Under the pieces are notes generated by a model. The model did no database searches. It saw nothing but the letters and a program-made list of their open reading frames with translations, and had not been told where the DNA came from. From Craterostigma plantagineum (lineage: Eukaryota > Streptophyta > Magnoliopsida > Lamiales > Linderniaceae): DNA of 64,000 nt. Numbering within the stretch: position 1 is the first letter of the stretch; every line of letters starts with the position of its first letter. The position numbers were made by a program, and so were the translations under genes. The stretch lies in contig JAPQWV010000017.1 of the NCBI GenBank assembly GCA_027422505.1, forward strand, positions 18,849,501 through 18,913,500, in the 5' to 3' direction. Below are positions 33,251-46,777 of the stretch, piece by piece.

Positions 33251-34265
33251 GATGTGTTTTGCTAAGCGACGCCGCCCATTGATGTCTTTGAATGGGTAAC
33301 GAATTTCCAGTTCCTAGAAGACAGTGGGGATAAAGGAAAGGGGCAAAAATCACTAAAGCTAAATGAAGAACAAAGTTCTATCGATTTATTCCCCAATCAC
33401 AGACTGATCCATAAGAAAGACTACCTAATAAATAGGAACAGCACTCCTTAGGCTAACATTCGAGCACTTGTCGCCTCGGCAGGCACTAATCTACCAGCCT
33501 AAAAAACGTGTACAGTAAGATCTCACGGTTTCAGAAACCATAAGCATCCATCGGGAAACGATGCAATCGGAAAATACTACAATCGCAACAAAGGAAAGAC
33601 CAAACAATCAACGCTTATCATCAACAGCTCCAATAATCACATGAACAAAGCAGCATAACATAAAAAGAGAAAAAGGAAAGAAAAATAAAGAAAAACACTA
33701 TCGTGCTGACATTACCTCGATTCCGATCGAGCTGAGTGGAACAGAACAGATCAATGGAGCATCGTTGACAAAGACGAAAGTAACCCTGCCGTTTGTCTAT
33801 TGCGTCGCGACTCTTGAAGTCTTTTTCTCGCCCAATCATAATTTTTATTTGTTTTTCTTTTACAACTTTTTTTTTAGTCTCGCAACTCGCAATGTGTGTA
33901 TTGGGCTGAAGCTCATTTCCCATTGGGCCTTCGTGAAGTTTGTAAGCTTCGTGGATAAAATAAAATGCAATTGACGAAATTTGCCATAAAGAAAATATAG
34001 TTGGAATATTGAGAACTTTACAGTTTACATTTAAATAAATACCCAAAAGTATAAAAAAAATCACCTTTGTCAATATTTTTTTATATGTAGGTACTAGTTG
34101 AATAAAATTGTACAATATATAGGTACTCGTTTAGTTGAATGTACATCACATCTTATAAGAAATAACGTATTACTTTATATAATACATAAAAAGGTACAAC
34201 ATGCTTACAACATATCATATAAAATACTTAGAATTATTTATCACATAAAAAACGTGATATGCTAC

Positions 34266-34307
<42 letters not shown>

Positions 34308-34390
34308 AAAAAGATAGGTAAGCGATACACTCTCAACCTAACTGATACATGTGTAAAAATTTTATTCTACTAGATCCACATATATAAAAT
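33251..34390. other. 5' leader and promoter of the RING gene, then AT-rich DNA
   Basis: Contains the inferred 5' UTR intron and exon of the RING gene (to about 33780), its promoter, and an AT-rich stretch with a (TA)n run at about 34269-34310. Frames here (for example 33621-34115 minus) look non-coding. Confidence 0.5.
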
Positions 34391-35743
34391 TTAGGGTAAA
34401 TAGCATTTAACCTACCTGTGGTTTAAAAAGAAAGCGCCAAAACCCCTATAGTATAGAAAGAGGCTAAAACACCCTCGCGGTTTGAATAATTTTGCATACG
34501 CTCCCTATCCGGTCAAATTTAGTCTGACCGTCAGAAAAAAAATGAGAATTCCCATTATGCCCCTGTCAAATATAGCAACCTAACGCCATGGAAAAGCAAT
34601 CAAAGAACACTACGCTGTTCAAAACACGAAACGCCTAATAATGTCTACAAAATTCCAAAATCAAAGGAAAAAAAATCGTTCCCCGAGAAATTCAGCAGAA
34701 AAAAATAGTATATGTTCTATAAAACCTCAGCCAATTCCTTCAATTCCGAGATCCATCCACCAAGAGATGCTACCCGCCGGTAGGCGAAGGTCAGATCGCA
34801 CGAGGATAATGCTCGGAGCAAATTCGAATCTCAGCGCGAAAAATCGCGGAGTAGGGTTTGACCAACTCCTCAATTCATCCACAGCAGAGACCAAAGCTTC
34901 TGCAATCGAAGCCGACCTATCAGCTATGTCTACGATTTCAACCTCGAGACAGGCAAAAGGAGCTAAAACGCTTAGGCATCGTCAGATCCACGGCCAAAAC
35001 CCTCACCGGTTGCAACTACTCCCATCCATTGCGTCCGATTGTCGAAGAGGCGGTGGCGATTTTAGAAGCCGTCACCACGTGTACGGAGGGCAGGAACGCG
35101 ATAAGCGAGGACGAGGACTGCACTGTGGAGATTCTTAAAAGGCTGATGAAGTGCTCGCCGTCGGCTACGGAGTGCGGCATCGCGATTGCTGTCACGGAGC
35201 GCGACATTGCCATTACTGTCTTCTTCCTTGGGAGATGAAACTGCGGCTGGCGGCGCTGGCGGAGCAAGAGAAGATTCCGGGGAAAAATATCATTCACAAG
35301 AAAAGGTAAGCTAACAAAGAAAACCTTATATCGATTACTCTGGTAATTAAATGTTCTAATTCCTTTGATTATGGACTCTTATCATTCCTTTGGTTCCCGT
35401 AATTGCTTCCATTTTATTTTACCATTATTATCAAGCTTTGGAGTTTCATTATCGATTAATCCGATGATTTCAGTTCTGGTGCGAACAATGTGACGTCATC
35501 GTTAATTGTTGAGAGGAAGATGACTGAGGGTTATTTTAGTCATTTTAGGGCATAAAATTTGATCAAATCATGTTTAAGTCGCAGTAACAACGCGTGTATA
35601 ACAATCTCGGCAGTATTAGCTGCCCAAGGGGTACCGTGTAATGTTTTTAAAAGCATAAGGGACACGCGTGCAATAAAAAAATCATGAGGTATATTGACGA
35701 AATTCGATGTAACTACGAGGAGAAAAAGTGTCATTTACCCTAA
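34391..35743. mobile_element. Mutator-like element, possibly with a captured host fragment
   Basis: Ends TTAGGGTAAATAGCATTT and (reverse complement) TTAGGGTAAATGACACTT define imperfect terminal inverted repeats. I could not find a convincing 9-bp duplication, so the boundaries are provisional. The GC-richer middle (34770-35240) holds overlapping open frames; part of one (IVEEAVAILEAVTTCTEGR, then LKRLMKCSPSATECGIA) recalls the armadillo region of plant U-box ligases. The similarity is weak, and an abundant non-autonomous family with captured DNA is the best reading. Confidence 0.45.
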
Positions 35744-35927
35744 AATTTATGATATCGTAGACTGAATTGATAATTGTTTACACTTTTTGATATTTAAGCG
35801 TAGATAGACCATAAAATAGTAAGAATACTCAAACATATTTACAACCACGCGACTACGGCCGTCTTGTAATGAGAGCAAAAAATAACAAGTCCGGCAGGCG
35901 GGGCCCACCACCTCGTCTCCCCCCCTT

Positions 35928-38390
35928 TCAACTCGTCGTCGGCAGGCCGTAGCTGTGGAACGATCTGATCCGTCCGCCGCAGTCCGCCGCAACGATCACG
36001 AGCCCCCACAGATGGCCGCCCGCCGACGGCCCGCGGCGCAGCAGCTTCTCTTCGGGCCAGGTGGCCGACATCTTGGGCCTCGGGCCCATTAGCGGGTCGA
36101 GGCCCAAGGGGAAGGGCTCGTCTTTGGGCCGGACCTTAAAACCGGGCCACGGGATCGCCATGGAAACGTCCTCGGATTGGAAGCGCTCGAACGATTCGTT
36201 GGTAATCTTTTTCGGGCCCGAAGACGACTGGTCGTCGCGATGGTTCCATAGGTAGACGTTGGAGTCTTCGCACGCCGAGACGACGTGCTCGCCGTCCGAG
36301 GTGAACGAGGCGCAAGTGAAGTTCGAGGCGCTCGTGCTGCGGGTCGGGCCTTTGTACTTTTGCGCCACTTTCGTGCCGTGTATGAGCCTTACTTGAGAAT
36401 CGGCGCTGCTGACGAGTAGTTTCGTCAGGTCTTGTGCTGAAAACTGCGTCGGCAAAGGACACAAAATTAGGGCAAATGTCGATAGTTCACTCTCTCGATC
36501 CGAATCTGACGAAAATAACTAAAACCTTAGTTCTAAACTGATCAACTTTTCATCATCTAGTGCAAAACTAGTCCAGTATGTTCAGGGGTAACCAAAAAAT
36601 CTTAGTCCTATAACTTCCACACTATTCGCTTTTCCGTCCTCTAACTTGTCTCTCTGTCTAGAACTAGTTTTGATAAATAGTGTAAGCATATTGGACTAAT
36701 TTCCGACCAAGACAAGCTAGTGGACGAAAAACCAATTTTGTGAAAGTTACACTAAAATCAAACTTACTCCGACACCGACACAAAGTTAACAACAACGGGA
36801 AAAATTTACCTGAAAGCTGGTGATTCTCTTACAAGGTGACTTCTTCTTGTTGGTCAAGCATATATCGGCTCCCAACCGGAAACTATTACCTGAGACAAGC
36901 GACGAAAAGGGGTTCATCAGAACTCGACATTCGTAAAAAAAAATCGTACGAAAAGCGATGGAAAAAGGTCGACATAGTGCATATCTCTGAGTAAAAAAGA
37001 CATACCTAATAAATCGAAAAAACGGCAAGTCCCTTTAATGGTGCCGATAGCGCCACCTCGCCCGTCAGGGCGATAGGACAACGCAGAGATTATGTCCCTC
37101 GTCTCGAGCCAATCGACGACCTGACGACTACTTATGTTCCACAGTCTTAGTTTCCCGTCTATCGAACCGCTGACGAAGTAATCGTCGTCCGTCGGGTTAA
37201 ATTGAACGCAAGTCACTGCATAAAAAAATTGAATCTTTTAGCCGAAAATTAAGCTAATGTCGACAATTTTTTTTTGCTATAAGATTATACCGAAATCGGT
37301 ATGCAAGAAAATCTCGACGCACTCGTCGATTCCGACCCTCCACAGGCGAACAGTTCCATCGGTAGATGACGAGAGCAGACACTGCAAAACATACGAAGAA
37401 AAGAAATGATTAAGAATTCAGAGGTTCGGACAAAAAAAACTAAGAGCTTACGTCGTTATTCGACCACGAGAGATCCAATATTTCCCCATTATGCCCTTCG
37501 AAAACGTGCAAAGGCCTCTCGAGGATTCGAAAGACCTTCCGAGGAAGAACGACGCACGCCGAATCTCGGGCTTTTCTGTTATTGAGCTTCTTCATCTCCT
37601 CCAAAGTAAGCGGGCCCGAGTCGGGCCCACGTTGGCCGATCGAGAAGCACACGCACGAAGGGTCGACCTCGGGAATATCTCCGACCGATCTGTCTTCTTC
37701 TAGAACCTTCCATACTCGGACAACCTTATCTTCCCCCGCGCTAGCCAAGAACCGCCCGTCGGGGCTAAACTTCATCGCAAGAATCGAACCTTCGTGGGCT
37801 TTTATGTCTTGGCCCGTGAATAGGGCCGAGAGCTCCCTTGACCTTCTTCCTCGACCGCGATGAACCCTAACTCGACGGGCCCTTTTCGGGCTTTCTTTCG
37901 TACTCAAATTTTCATCTTCGGCCATCATAACGCAGGTCAATGGCCTCAATATACTAAACCAACTTATCTTAGGTTTCTTCGATTTTGTAGCAACTAAGCT
38001 AATGTCGTCGCGATTGAGGGACGAATCGAAATTATTAAAGTCCCTACTTGAGAAAGAAGAGAACTCATCCCCGACGGTCGAGTTTCTCAGCACAGCCTCG
38101 CTAATCTCTGAAGCTCTGCTGACGTCAGCAGCCATGGAAGCACTATTTCGATCGATGTCATCATTTGTAGTACTGTTAAAGGGAAGATCTTGGCCGTCGA
38201 ATTCGCTGCTCAATCTTTGCTCAATCCACCTCATGAATCTTTGACGGCGTTCGCCGATGGTGTGAGGAGAGCTAATCCAAATATCAAAGTCCCACCTTTT
38301 GAAATCCTTTTCTTGCCCGATGATGACGTCATCCTCGGCATCGAAGAATTGAGTTATTTCATCATCGTCGTCACTACAAGCGTTATCCAT
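35928..38390 (-). CDS. WD40-repeat protein, WDR44-like
   Basis: Five exons on the minus strand (38390-37452, 37381-37291, 37215-37006, 36889-36810, 36443-35928), all with GT-AG borders and consistent phase, give 611 residues. The first ~240 residues are acidic to basic and disordered, starting MDNACSDDDDEITQFFDAE. WD repeats follow, including AHEGSILAMKFSPDGRFLAS, GHNGEILDLSWSNND, STDGTVRLWRVG, VSGSIDGKLRLWNI and DGEHVVSACEDSNVYLWNH. The last ~100 residues are Pro/Gly-rich with GGRIRSFHSYGLP. Plants have a small family of such proteins related to animal WDR44 (a Rab11 effector); a trafficking role is family-level inference. Upstream of the ATG another in-frame stretch reaches 38522, but it reads as a leader. 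No defects. Confidence 0.9.
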
Positions 38391-40894
38391 TACAGCAGGG
38401 AAAACCCCACTGCAAAAGAATGAACAGATTGACTTCTTTTGAATATAATAAGGCTGAATAGCAAGAGCACTGCAACCAAGGTCGCAGCGTAATCCACGAC
38501 GCAGATAAATAAATACGGGCAAAAAGAAAAAGAAAAAGAAAAAATCGATCTACAGCTAGACATAAAAACAAACACAAGTTGTACATGTTGTAATAGAGAA
38601 AGGGGGGGAAGAGAACAAAAAAGAAAATATAATTTAAAAGCCGTCCATCGAACAAAGACTGTTCTGAGCTAACGAAACGAAATAAGTGGTACCTATTCCA
38701 TTCCACTCCAAAGGACAAGGCGATGATTGCGAGGCTGTTACATGAAATCCGAAGAAGCTCGCGCTTGTAATAACAAAAGAGTGAAATCACTGACGATGGT
38801 ATGCTTCTGATTTTTCTCTGGAGATGTTAGAAGAATGAGAGAGCTCCGGCGCTTTGTGGAGTGGAGGAATAAGCAGAGAAGAAGAGTCGCCATGTTTTGC
38901 ATATGAGGGGGAAAATATTTATTAACAGAATTTGAAGGGGTTGTATCGTAATTAAAGGGAACTTTAAATGTTGCGGTAATGAGGCATATATTCTAGATTT
39001 GATCTCCGACGTGTTATTGCGCGTACTAAATAGGCCAACTACCTATAACTATAAAGTTCTATGTATTTATTATAAAGAATATGTTAAGTAGAAACTTTTT
39101 ACAGATAAGGATGATTATACTAAGTTCATATTCGATTAGGAAGGGAATTAGAAATTTATATGTATCCTTCAACTTCAACCAACCAAAAAACTAAATGCAT
39201 TGAAGAAATTATCTATATGAGTTCGATATTGCAGGTTGGTGGAGATATGCTTTGAATGACAATGTAATGTTAATACTTTACGTATCCCATAACCAATCAT
39301 ATATTATAAAATAAAATTCAATACCGTCCGTTGGATTTATTGTAATATGATATGGATACGAAGTAGATATTAACTGAAGTGACTAACTATTATATTCATA
39401 CATACACAATTTATTTTCTCGGACTTGCATGAAAAAAATATATGTATATCACCAAATATAATTAATTCGTAGCTCCCTCAACTTGATACATAACATCATG
39501 ATTTTGTAATGAATTTGACAAACCCGTCGTTGATGTATTAGAAATAACTTATACCTTCCTAACTATTAAAAGAATAACATGAACCAATGAACTCCATACT
39601 ATGAAATTGTAATGATACATATATTGAACTTTGTTAATATCCTTATTTTTATTTTTATTTTTTGAAAAAAAAATGATGCATCATCCTACTCATAATCATA
39701 ACAATTTAAATAATTATTTTTTAAAGGATGTCAAATCTTTGTCACTGCTTATATTTTCGACATATCGGGGTACACAGTAAAATGATAGTTCAGCTCGAGC
39801 TCATGACTAGCACGACTTCCCTCAAATGTTGCTAATGAGCTTTCTATCATGATAATAAAAATAATTATATACGCTATTAAATTTTCATATAAATCTTGAA
39901 TTTCGAGCTATAAAATCTCGACTATGAGTTTGAGCTCAAATAAATGAGCTCCAGCTCGAGCCCACGACCCTAAGAGAGTTCTTGTCTAGCAAAATCAATT
40001 TTGCTCTCAAGTTTAGAAAATTTTGTATATTACCCTATATACTAATCGTATATAGTTATTTCTTGAATAGGATTTGTTAAATTATTTAGCCATTTGAGTG
40101 TTAGGTAAGTAAGTTACCATAAATAAATTGATATGCTGCTAAAAGGAGGGTTGAATGGTTAGTAAAGTCAAAAAGTGATTTATCGACTTTGCTTCCATTT
40201 AATCCAACAGCTTAATTGATCTTTTTGTCCTAAGCTAATCTTTTTCCAACAGTTTTCTTTTCTAAGCTCTCATCGTCATCGTTAATTGCCGACAAAATCA
40301 TGTCGTCCAACAATAATTCAAACACACAGACACACACACACACACACACACACAAACCCTAACTGTTAGTTCACTTTTGTAACTTTATCGCATGCTGTTG
40401 TTATTACAATAACTCATAACTCTGTTATAACTGGCGTTAAATTTTTTTTCAAAATTAAGCTTATTATGGCACATTGAATAGTATTATAATGCAAGATATA
40501 TGGAGATTAAATGCTATGTTACGTTTAAATAGTTTAAAATAGGAATGAAACGTCAATTTTATTCTTGCCACACTTGATAACCATCTTGACGATAAATCGA
40601 TTCAATTCAAATCCCACGCTCTGTATAGAGCTCGGTTTTTCATTGATGTCCAAAAGTATACATAACAATGTAACAAACATGATGAAAGTGTCTATATTAT
40701 TTAAAGTATATATTTTTAAATCGTTCTGTAACTCGTGTAGACGTTCACTATATTAAGTATATTTGGATAACTATGATACTTTTGTCGTTGAGTAATTATT
40801 TCTCATTATTTTGTAGCGTATCTTCTTTTATTAGAATATCGAATTATCGAAAAAATAGTACAAATGAAATTATATTTAATGAACTCTATCTCAA
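38391..40894. other. Promoter of the WD40 gene, then long AT-rich intergenic DNA
   Basis: The 5' leader of the WD40 gene probably lies within 38391-38900. Beyond that the sequence is AT-rich without gene signatures. It holds a GAGCTC-rich patch (39790-39965) reminiscent of 180-420 and a (CA)n run at about 40322-40354. Confidence 0.5.
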
Positions 40895-40899
40895 CTTAT

Positions 40900-42000
40900 T
40901 CCTCTGATTCTTCAATGAAAGGGTTTCCGAAAATTCTTGATCTTGAGTTTCTTGATTTGAGCTTTTCTTAAAGTTTCTTCGTGGGCCGTTGGACTTGATC
41001 GCGGATCTTTGTAGATGCTTCTTCGAGGGCCTTTGGGCTTGATCGCGAACTTAGCGTCTTAGCGAAAACTTATGAAGAATGGGTGTTCCTTCGTGGGATT
41101 TCGGGCTTGATCACGAGGGTGACAGTTGGACTTGCTATTTGTCGAAACTCGTTTTCTCGAACGTTTCTTCGTGGGCCTTTTGGGCTTGGTCACGAAGCTA
41201 ACACTTGGACTTGGTATTTTCGAAAGGACGGGATTTGGGCTTTGAGCCGTGCACTTCCAAGAGACTCGCACGGGTCTTGAGTGTTGAACCGCGCGCTTCC
41301 GAGAAACTCGCACGGGCTTTTCGTTGCAACCGTGCGATTATGAGAAACTCGCACGGGTTTTGAGTGTTGAACCGCGCGCTTCCGAGAAACTAGCACGGGC
41401 TTTTCGTTGCAACCGTGCGATTATGAGAAACTCGCACGGGTCTTGATTGTTGAACCGCGCGCTTCCGAGAAACTCGCACGGGCTTTCCTCCTTGCAGCCG
41501 TGCGATTATGAGAAACTCGCACGGGTCTTGAGCGTTGAACCGCGCGCTTCCGAGAAACTCGCACGGGCTTTCCTCGTCGCAACCGTGCGATTATGAGAAA
41601 CTCGCACGGGTCTTGATGAACGTCTTCGAATTTTAACTTGAACACGAAGAACTTTGTTGAGAGAATATCCGAATGCTATCAAAGACTTACTTCTAATTCT
41701 CTCGAAGTTTCGTATTACTTTGCTCTCTGACTTGTGATTTCAGAATTCTGAAGTCCCATATTTATAGGCATAGAGAATTCTCAATAATGGAAAATATAAT
41801 CTTTTTGGGATAATTTCGTCCATATTTAGGTTGATTTTATCCATTGATCTTGATTTGATTTGATTTATTCCATTTTTGGCCTGATTCTTTCAATATTTTC
41901 CGATTTCATGATATTTGATTTGATTTGCTTACTTATTTAGCAAATCTCTACAAGGCTTTCCTTATGTTGATTTTTGTATCAAAGGAATACATTATCAACA
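40900..42000 (-). mobile_element. Candidate solo LTR
   Basis: On the minus strand the block starts TGTTGATAATGTATTCC at 42000 and has a TATA box (TATAAATATGG, RC of 41757-41767) followed by a transcript-like GC-richer part. CTTAT is found directly outside both proposed ends (40895-40899 and 42001-42005). The minus-strand 3' end reads CAGAGGA, not ...CA, so either it is mutated or the left boundary is wrong. No retroelement genes. Confidence 0.4.
41215..41620 (-). repeat. 83-85-bp tandem repeat, about four units
   Basis: The word GCGCGCTTCC recurs at 41291, 41374, 41457 and 41542. Each unit contains two halves of a related phrase (GAGAAACTCGCACGGG), so the basic unit is about 41 bp duplicated. 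It lies inside the candidate solo LTR. Confidence 0.85.
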
Positions 42001-42272
42001 CTTATGGTAATAGTTTATTAATTTTTTTTCTTTTTCATAAATAGTTTATTAATTTAATTAACTATGTATTAATGCGCCGAAACAGATTGATCTTATTTTA
42101 TATACCTCAAAATAGTAATTCAATAAGAGACTTTATTTTATTTCTTGCAATTATTTCATTAAATCTAAGTAGACAATTAAATTTTGATTGTCTACATATT
42201 TTACTTTAAATATATTTACCCTTCAAACTAACATTTCTGCTTTATGTCGCAGCTGAACTTCAATAATTCACA

Positions 42273-42472
42273 CTAGTATTCTTTCACACTCAAATGCGTG
42301 CGATATACAATATATAAATGTATACTAAAAATAGAGGGATAAAACGGGAATATACAATAAAAAATATAGTGGGTGGTTTCTTTTAATTTTAGGAGTATTA
42401 TTTTTAATTAATTAAATTGACAGACCAAAATTTGACAGTTTATCCCCTTGATCCTTAATAAAAGAGTATAGA
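42273..42472 (-). mobile_element. Mini-Helitron E, intact 200-bp copy
   Basis: On the minus strand it begins TCTATACTCTTTTATTAAGG at 42472 and ends with the hairpin CACGCATTTGAGTGTG (RC of 42285-42300) and CTAG at 42276-42273. Host A and T lie on the two sides as required. It is the cleanest member of the family and the reference for the others. Confidence 0.72.
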
Positions 42473-42789
42473 TTAATCGCGCTTCGTCTTACTCGTTCAT
42501 AATTTAATAATTATATTATACAGATTAAAAAGGAGGAAAATGAAGTAATGCAATTATTATTATTATTATTCGGTGGGTTTGACTTTATGAAAAAATGTCT
42601 CGGCATGTACTTTGACAGACGCCGCAAAATGAATCGAAACTGTCTATTGATTCGATCCACAAAACTACGTACGATCCATGATCATGCACGTAATAGCTAT
42701 TATTCGTAGCGTGAGATATGTGAATATATGTATGTATTGTCTATTTGGTTAATATTTTATTTATAGAAAAGAGGAAGGATAAGCGTAAA

Positions 42790-42985
42790 CAGCGGCGGAG
42801 CCACGTGAGGACCAGTGACCCCACTGGAATTTTTTTTATTAGTAATTTAATGTAAATTTTTTAGGTAGGGACTAAAATTGAATATTTTTACACAGTAAGG
42901 ACCCCAGTGAAAAAGTTTAAAAATATAGGGTGTAGGGTCCAATTAGACTGGACCCCACTGAATGATAACTCTGGCTCCGCCACTG
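42790..42985. mobile_element. hAT-type MITE
   Basis: Ends CAGCGGCGGAGCCA and (reverse complement) CAGTGGCGGAGCCA are flanked by a perfect 8-bp duplication AGCGTAAA (42782-42789 and 42986-42993). Length is 196 bp, non-coding. Confidence 0.92.
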
Positions 42986-43044
42986 AGCGTAAAAGACAAC
43001 ATGGAGGTTCATATAAATCAAAGGTCTAAATTATCATGAAAATC

Positions 43045-43224
43045 ACCAACGGGGGTTGGTCCAAGTGGTAAGCGGCTTGGTATCGCTTAAGCTAGGTCTC
43101 GGGTTCGAATCCTTGTGTATGCAGCACCCCCCTTTGGGAGCCTCACCTGCCGTTACCAGGTACGCGACGCGGGGCGAACCGGATTAGTCGGGGCAACCCG
43201 GAAACCGGTCGGGTATCCGAAAAA
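43045..43224 (+). mobile_element. tRNA-derived SINE
   Basis: The 5' part carries a Pol III A box (TGGTCCAAGTGG, 43057-43068) and a B box (GGGTTCGAATCC, 43101-43112) with tRNA-like spacing. It ends in an A-run. A 17-bp duplication AAATTATCATGAAAATC flanks it (43028-43044 and 43225-43241), showing target-primed insertion. The tRNA-like head does not fold into a complete cloverleaf, so this is a SINE, not a tRNA gene. Confidence 0.9.
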
Positions 43225-43241
43225 AAATTATCATGAAAATC

Positions 43242-46200
43242 TAAATCAACGATTGAGTAGATAACTGTGATCAAAGAATTATTGATTACATGACTCTAAT
43301 ATAGTTCTAATTTAAAAATGATAAAGTTTCAATCGGACGATAGATACATTGCATTGATCAATCTCATTCAATCAATTCCGACATCAACTGCGGGACTTTG
43401 GCAACTTTGGAAGTGTTGATAAAAGAAGACAAAAACCGATGATGATCAAAGGGCGCGAACACAATTATGTCAAAACTCAAAATGTTCGGATAAATAAATA
43501 ATAAATGGTGCAAGAAAGGTATGCATACATGCGTGGGGAGAATCACGCAATTAGTGTTATTTTAAATAGTTTTATTACAAAAGTAGATAACTTACAAAAC
43601 TAATCAACTTTTTTATTTTGATTATTATTATTTTTAGTTTTCATCACAAATCTTTTTAATATTGCTAACATAATTATCAATAATTATATTCTTAACCATA
43701 ATCTTTTTTCATACTTCCATAAACTACGAAATCTCATATTTCAATCTTAGTAATCCAATATTACTGATTTAATTTAGAAGATATTACTAATAAAATAACC
43801 TCAAATAAAGCATAATCCAAATAATTAGTTGGCAGTAAGAAATATGTTCTATTTTATATTGTAATAAATGACTATTTATTTATTTATTATTATTATTGAG
43901 TTGTTGTTGATTTCCTGTTTTGCTCTATTTTCGTTCAAGTTTGCAAGCATTTGTTGAAGCATTTGTTGATCCATGTGAATATGTTCCGATGATTATTGAG
44001 ATATTGGAGACAACATATTCTTATCAGTTTCAGTGTCCATTAGAGGAGTCACGTTGGAAGTCTCCTTTTTCATATGGTAAGTAATCCTTATTTACATCCA
44101 GAGAAAAAGGTCGAGCGTAAGCGAATATCCGTGTGAAATGGATCGAAGGTCTCACAAGGAAAAACTATGATGAGTTGTAATAAAATAAAAACTTTAGAAA
44201 GTTTTGTTAAATAAAACTTATTTTACCAGTCTATGAACTATTACATTTTTTCTTGAGTTTTTTTTTGTTTGTTATAAATAATATTTCTGAACATATATGC
44301 TGACTGATTTCCGATGGTAATGGGGCGATAATGTGAAAAAATAACGAGTAAAAATTATTTTAGTGGAAAATGAAAATAACTAAGAGCAATTGTTACTTAT
44401 TTAAAGTAATAATAGAGTAATTGTAATTTAAAATAATTTATGGTGAAAACTGAAAATAATATTAGTATAAATTGAAAAAGTTGATTAGCTTTTTAATATG
44501 GTGAGACATTTATGTACTTTTGTAATAGCACTATTCAAAATAACACTATTTGCATAATTCACTCGACATGCATGGGCCTTTTATGCTTCAAACGCCTAGT
44601 ATATACACACACACACACATAGATAGATATCTTAAATTATCTGAGCACCCCCCTATATGGCATCGATGTCATATAAACATGTCATTCTGCACAAGCTGTG
44701 TCAATCAATTCCACGTAAAAGGTATCAATTAATGCTACATCACCTCTTATGTTGAAATGACATAGTGTGCGCATAAAAGGAAATGAGACATTTATTTACA
44801 CATAAGTTTTTTTAATTTGTTTTTTTGTTTTTTTTTTTAAATTTACACATAAGTTAAGCATAGGATTTCTCTCACTCTCTATATATACACACATTTCATT
44901 GGACAGTAACATATTAACCACTTTGTCCATATTAACATTTATCATATTTATGCTTCAATCATGATTGCAACCGTTGGTTTGTAGGATGCGAGTGATTGTC
45001 AACGAACAAGTGTTATATATGTATATCCCCACGTATATATATACACTAGATAATTGAAGCAGATCGCGCGGCAATAGATGCCCGTTATTTTCTTAAATTT
45101 ATATATCTTTTTCATAAATTTATTATTCATAATCTGCAACATATTATAAATTTCCATATAATAGTCATTTATAAATATTATTTAGAAATTAAAATTGACA
45201 TGTCAGATTAAAAGGTAACTAACAATCTAAAGCAGAGCAGATGAGGGACTAGCGAGTTCAGTTCTCTTCTAGTATGAGGAGGCAAGTTAGTAGTGTCTCT
45301 TGCGAAACCTAACCATTCGAAAAAACAAAAAATGATTTTCATTATTGCTTATATGTTATAACATCATTTATGATACTATCCAGACTGCGTGCTTTCGCTT
45401 CGTGGTTCAGTCAGGCTCTTGCATATCTAAATAATTAAATATAAATAACAAAAATTTGCCTTACAAATTTCTTTGTATGGTATCATCATTAACACCATTA
45501 AGAATATTTCACCATATAATTAAACAAAATGTTTTTCATTGGCCGTTTGAGCGCATAATAATATAAATAATATGTTGCATCTTTTTTCTATGTTGTATTC
45601 CAACCAATTTCCATATTCCTTAATTTTAAATATGAATCATTAAGCTGTAATTTATTCCAATTTTTCTTTCATAAGCTAACGATTGACGTGAACCTTATTG
45701 CAAATATGCCTTTCAAACTTGATCAAGAATGTTTGCATCATAGTTTCAAATTGGAGTCTTTAATCAGATATCCTCTTGTAGCTGTGAGAAATCAAACAAT
45801 TCAATACTCACATATTCTTTATTCTCGTTATTTTGTAGGTTTTTTGAAATATGTTTTCATTGTGGATCTAGACAAATAATAATTATTCTTGGAACCATTA
45901 TGTGATTTATTGATGTGTAATTATTATGAATTAAAGACTTCTATTTATTGTTTTAAGTTATGACCATATGAAATATCAACATTCCCACCTAAAAACTTTA
46001 ATATTTGAAACTAATACATTTAAAAGGAAACAAATATGTTACACTAATTAGAGAAAAAAACATACTCCTATATGTTACACTAATATAATATATATTAAAG
46101 GAAATATATGTAATTTTAGGAACAATGCCCAATACATATATACATATTATATATAAGACATACAATTCTTGGCTGTTGGACAACTCACGTACATACATAT

Positions 46201-46320
46201 ATTGTCAATGGATATGAGAGGGTCTACGAAGGTGTTGACGGCGTTGAGATCCGAAAAAACGCAAAAAATGATAGATTTGCTTATGGTGCTCACATGGTTG
46301 CTCACTGTAGGTGGACACAG

Positions 46321-46359
<39 letters not shown>

Positions 46360-46777
46360 CTTTTGCATTTTCTCTTTCATCACTAATTATATTTTGTATG
46401 AAAATAATTTTAATATAAGACGACGTCGTTTTGTTGTTTGAGATCAATAGGTAATGATTATATCTATTGGTAGACTTGGACGACGAAAACACTGTTGCTA
46501 AACCGATACACACCTACAAGTATTAATATATGTATATATATATATATATTCTTTTTTAATAAGTTAAATTTTATTGAGAAAAATTGGAATACTATTTCGT
46601 AACAGAATAATTTTATTTTCTTCCAAAATACGAAAACCGTTTATGCCACTTCCCAATCTAAGCAAGCAGATTTTTATTTACTAAGTATGTTTGCACAATG
46701 AACATTTTAGATTATTTATTATTGTATTTAAAATATAAAATTTTAATTGAAGAATGAAATTGTACTAAATTAAAACC
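43242..46777. other. Long intergenic stretch, no gene seen
   Basis: AT-rich DNA with a (TA)n run at about 46323-46358, another near 46530-46550 and short CA runs. Open frames are short and compositionally non-coding. A minus-strand CTAG preceded by a GC-rich hairpin at about 45051-45085 could be one more Helitron 3' end, but no partner 5' end was found. Confidence 0.45.

Noticed and set aside
32886..33353. 155-codon minus-strand frame overlapping the RING gene
   Set aside because: It is a shifted-frame shadow of the RING coding sequence, which has all eight zinc ligands in the other frame.
38391..38522. N-terminal extension of the WD40 protein upstream of 38390
   Set aside because: The extension is open but Cys/Tyr/Ile-rich and unlike the acidic start MDNACSDDDDE expected of the family; treated as 5' leader.
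41059..41645. Arg/Ser/Val-rich minus-strand frames with repeated RKRAVQ-like phrases
   Set aside because: They derive from the 83-bp tandem repeat; unit lengths of 83 and 85 are not multiples of three, so no single frame is kept.
43045..43130. Possible tRNA gene
   Set aside because: A and B boxes are present, but no complete cloverleaf or acceptor stem follows, and the unit has an A-tail and a 17-bp duplication, so it is a SINE.
45051..45085. Another Helitron 3' end
   Set aside because: Hairpin plus CTAG is suggestive, but no matching 5' TC end of the mini-Helitron family was found to the right.
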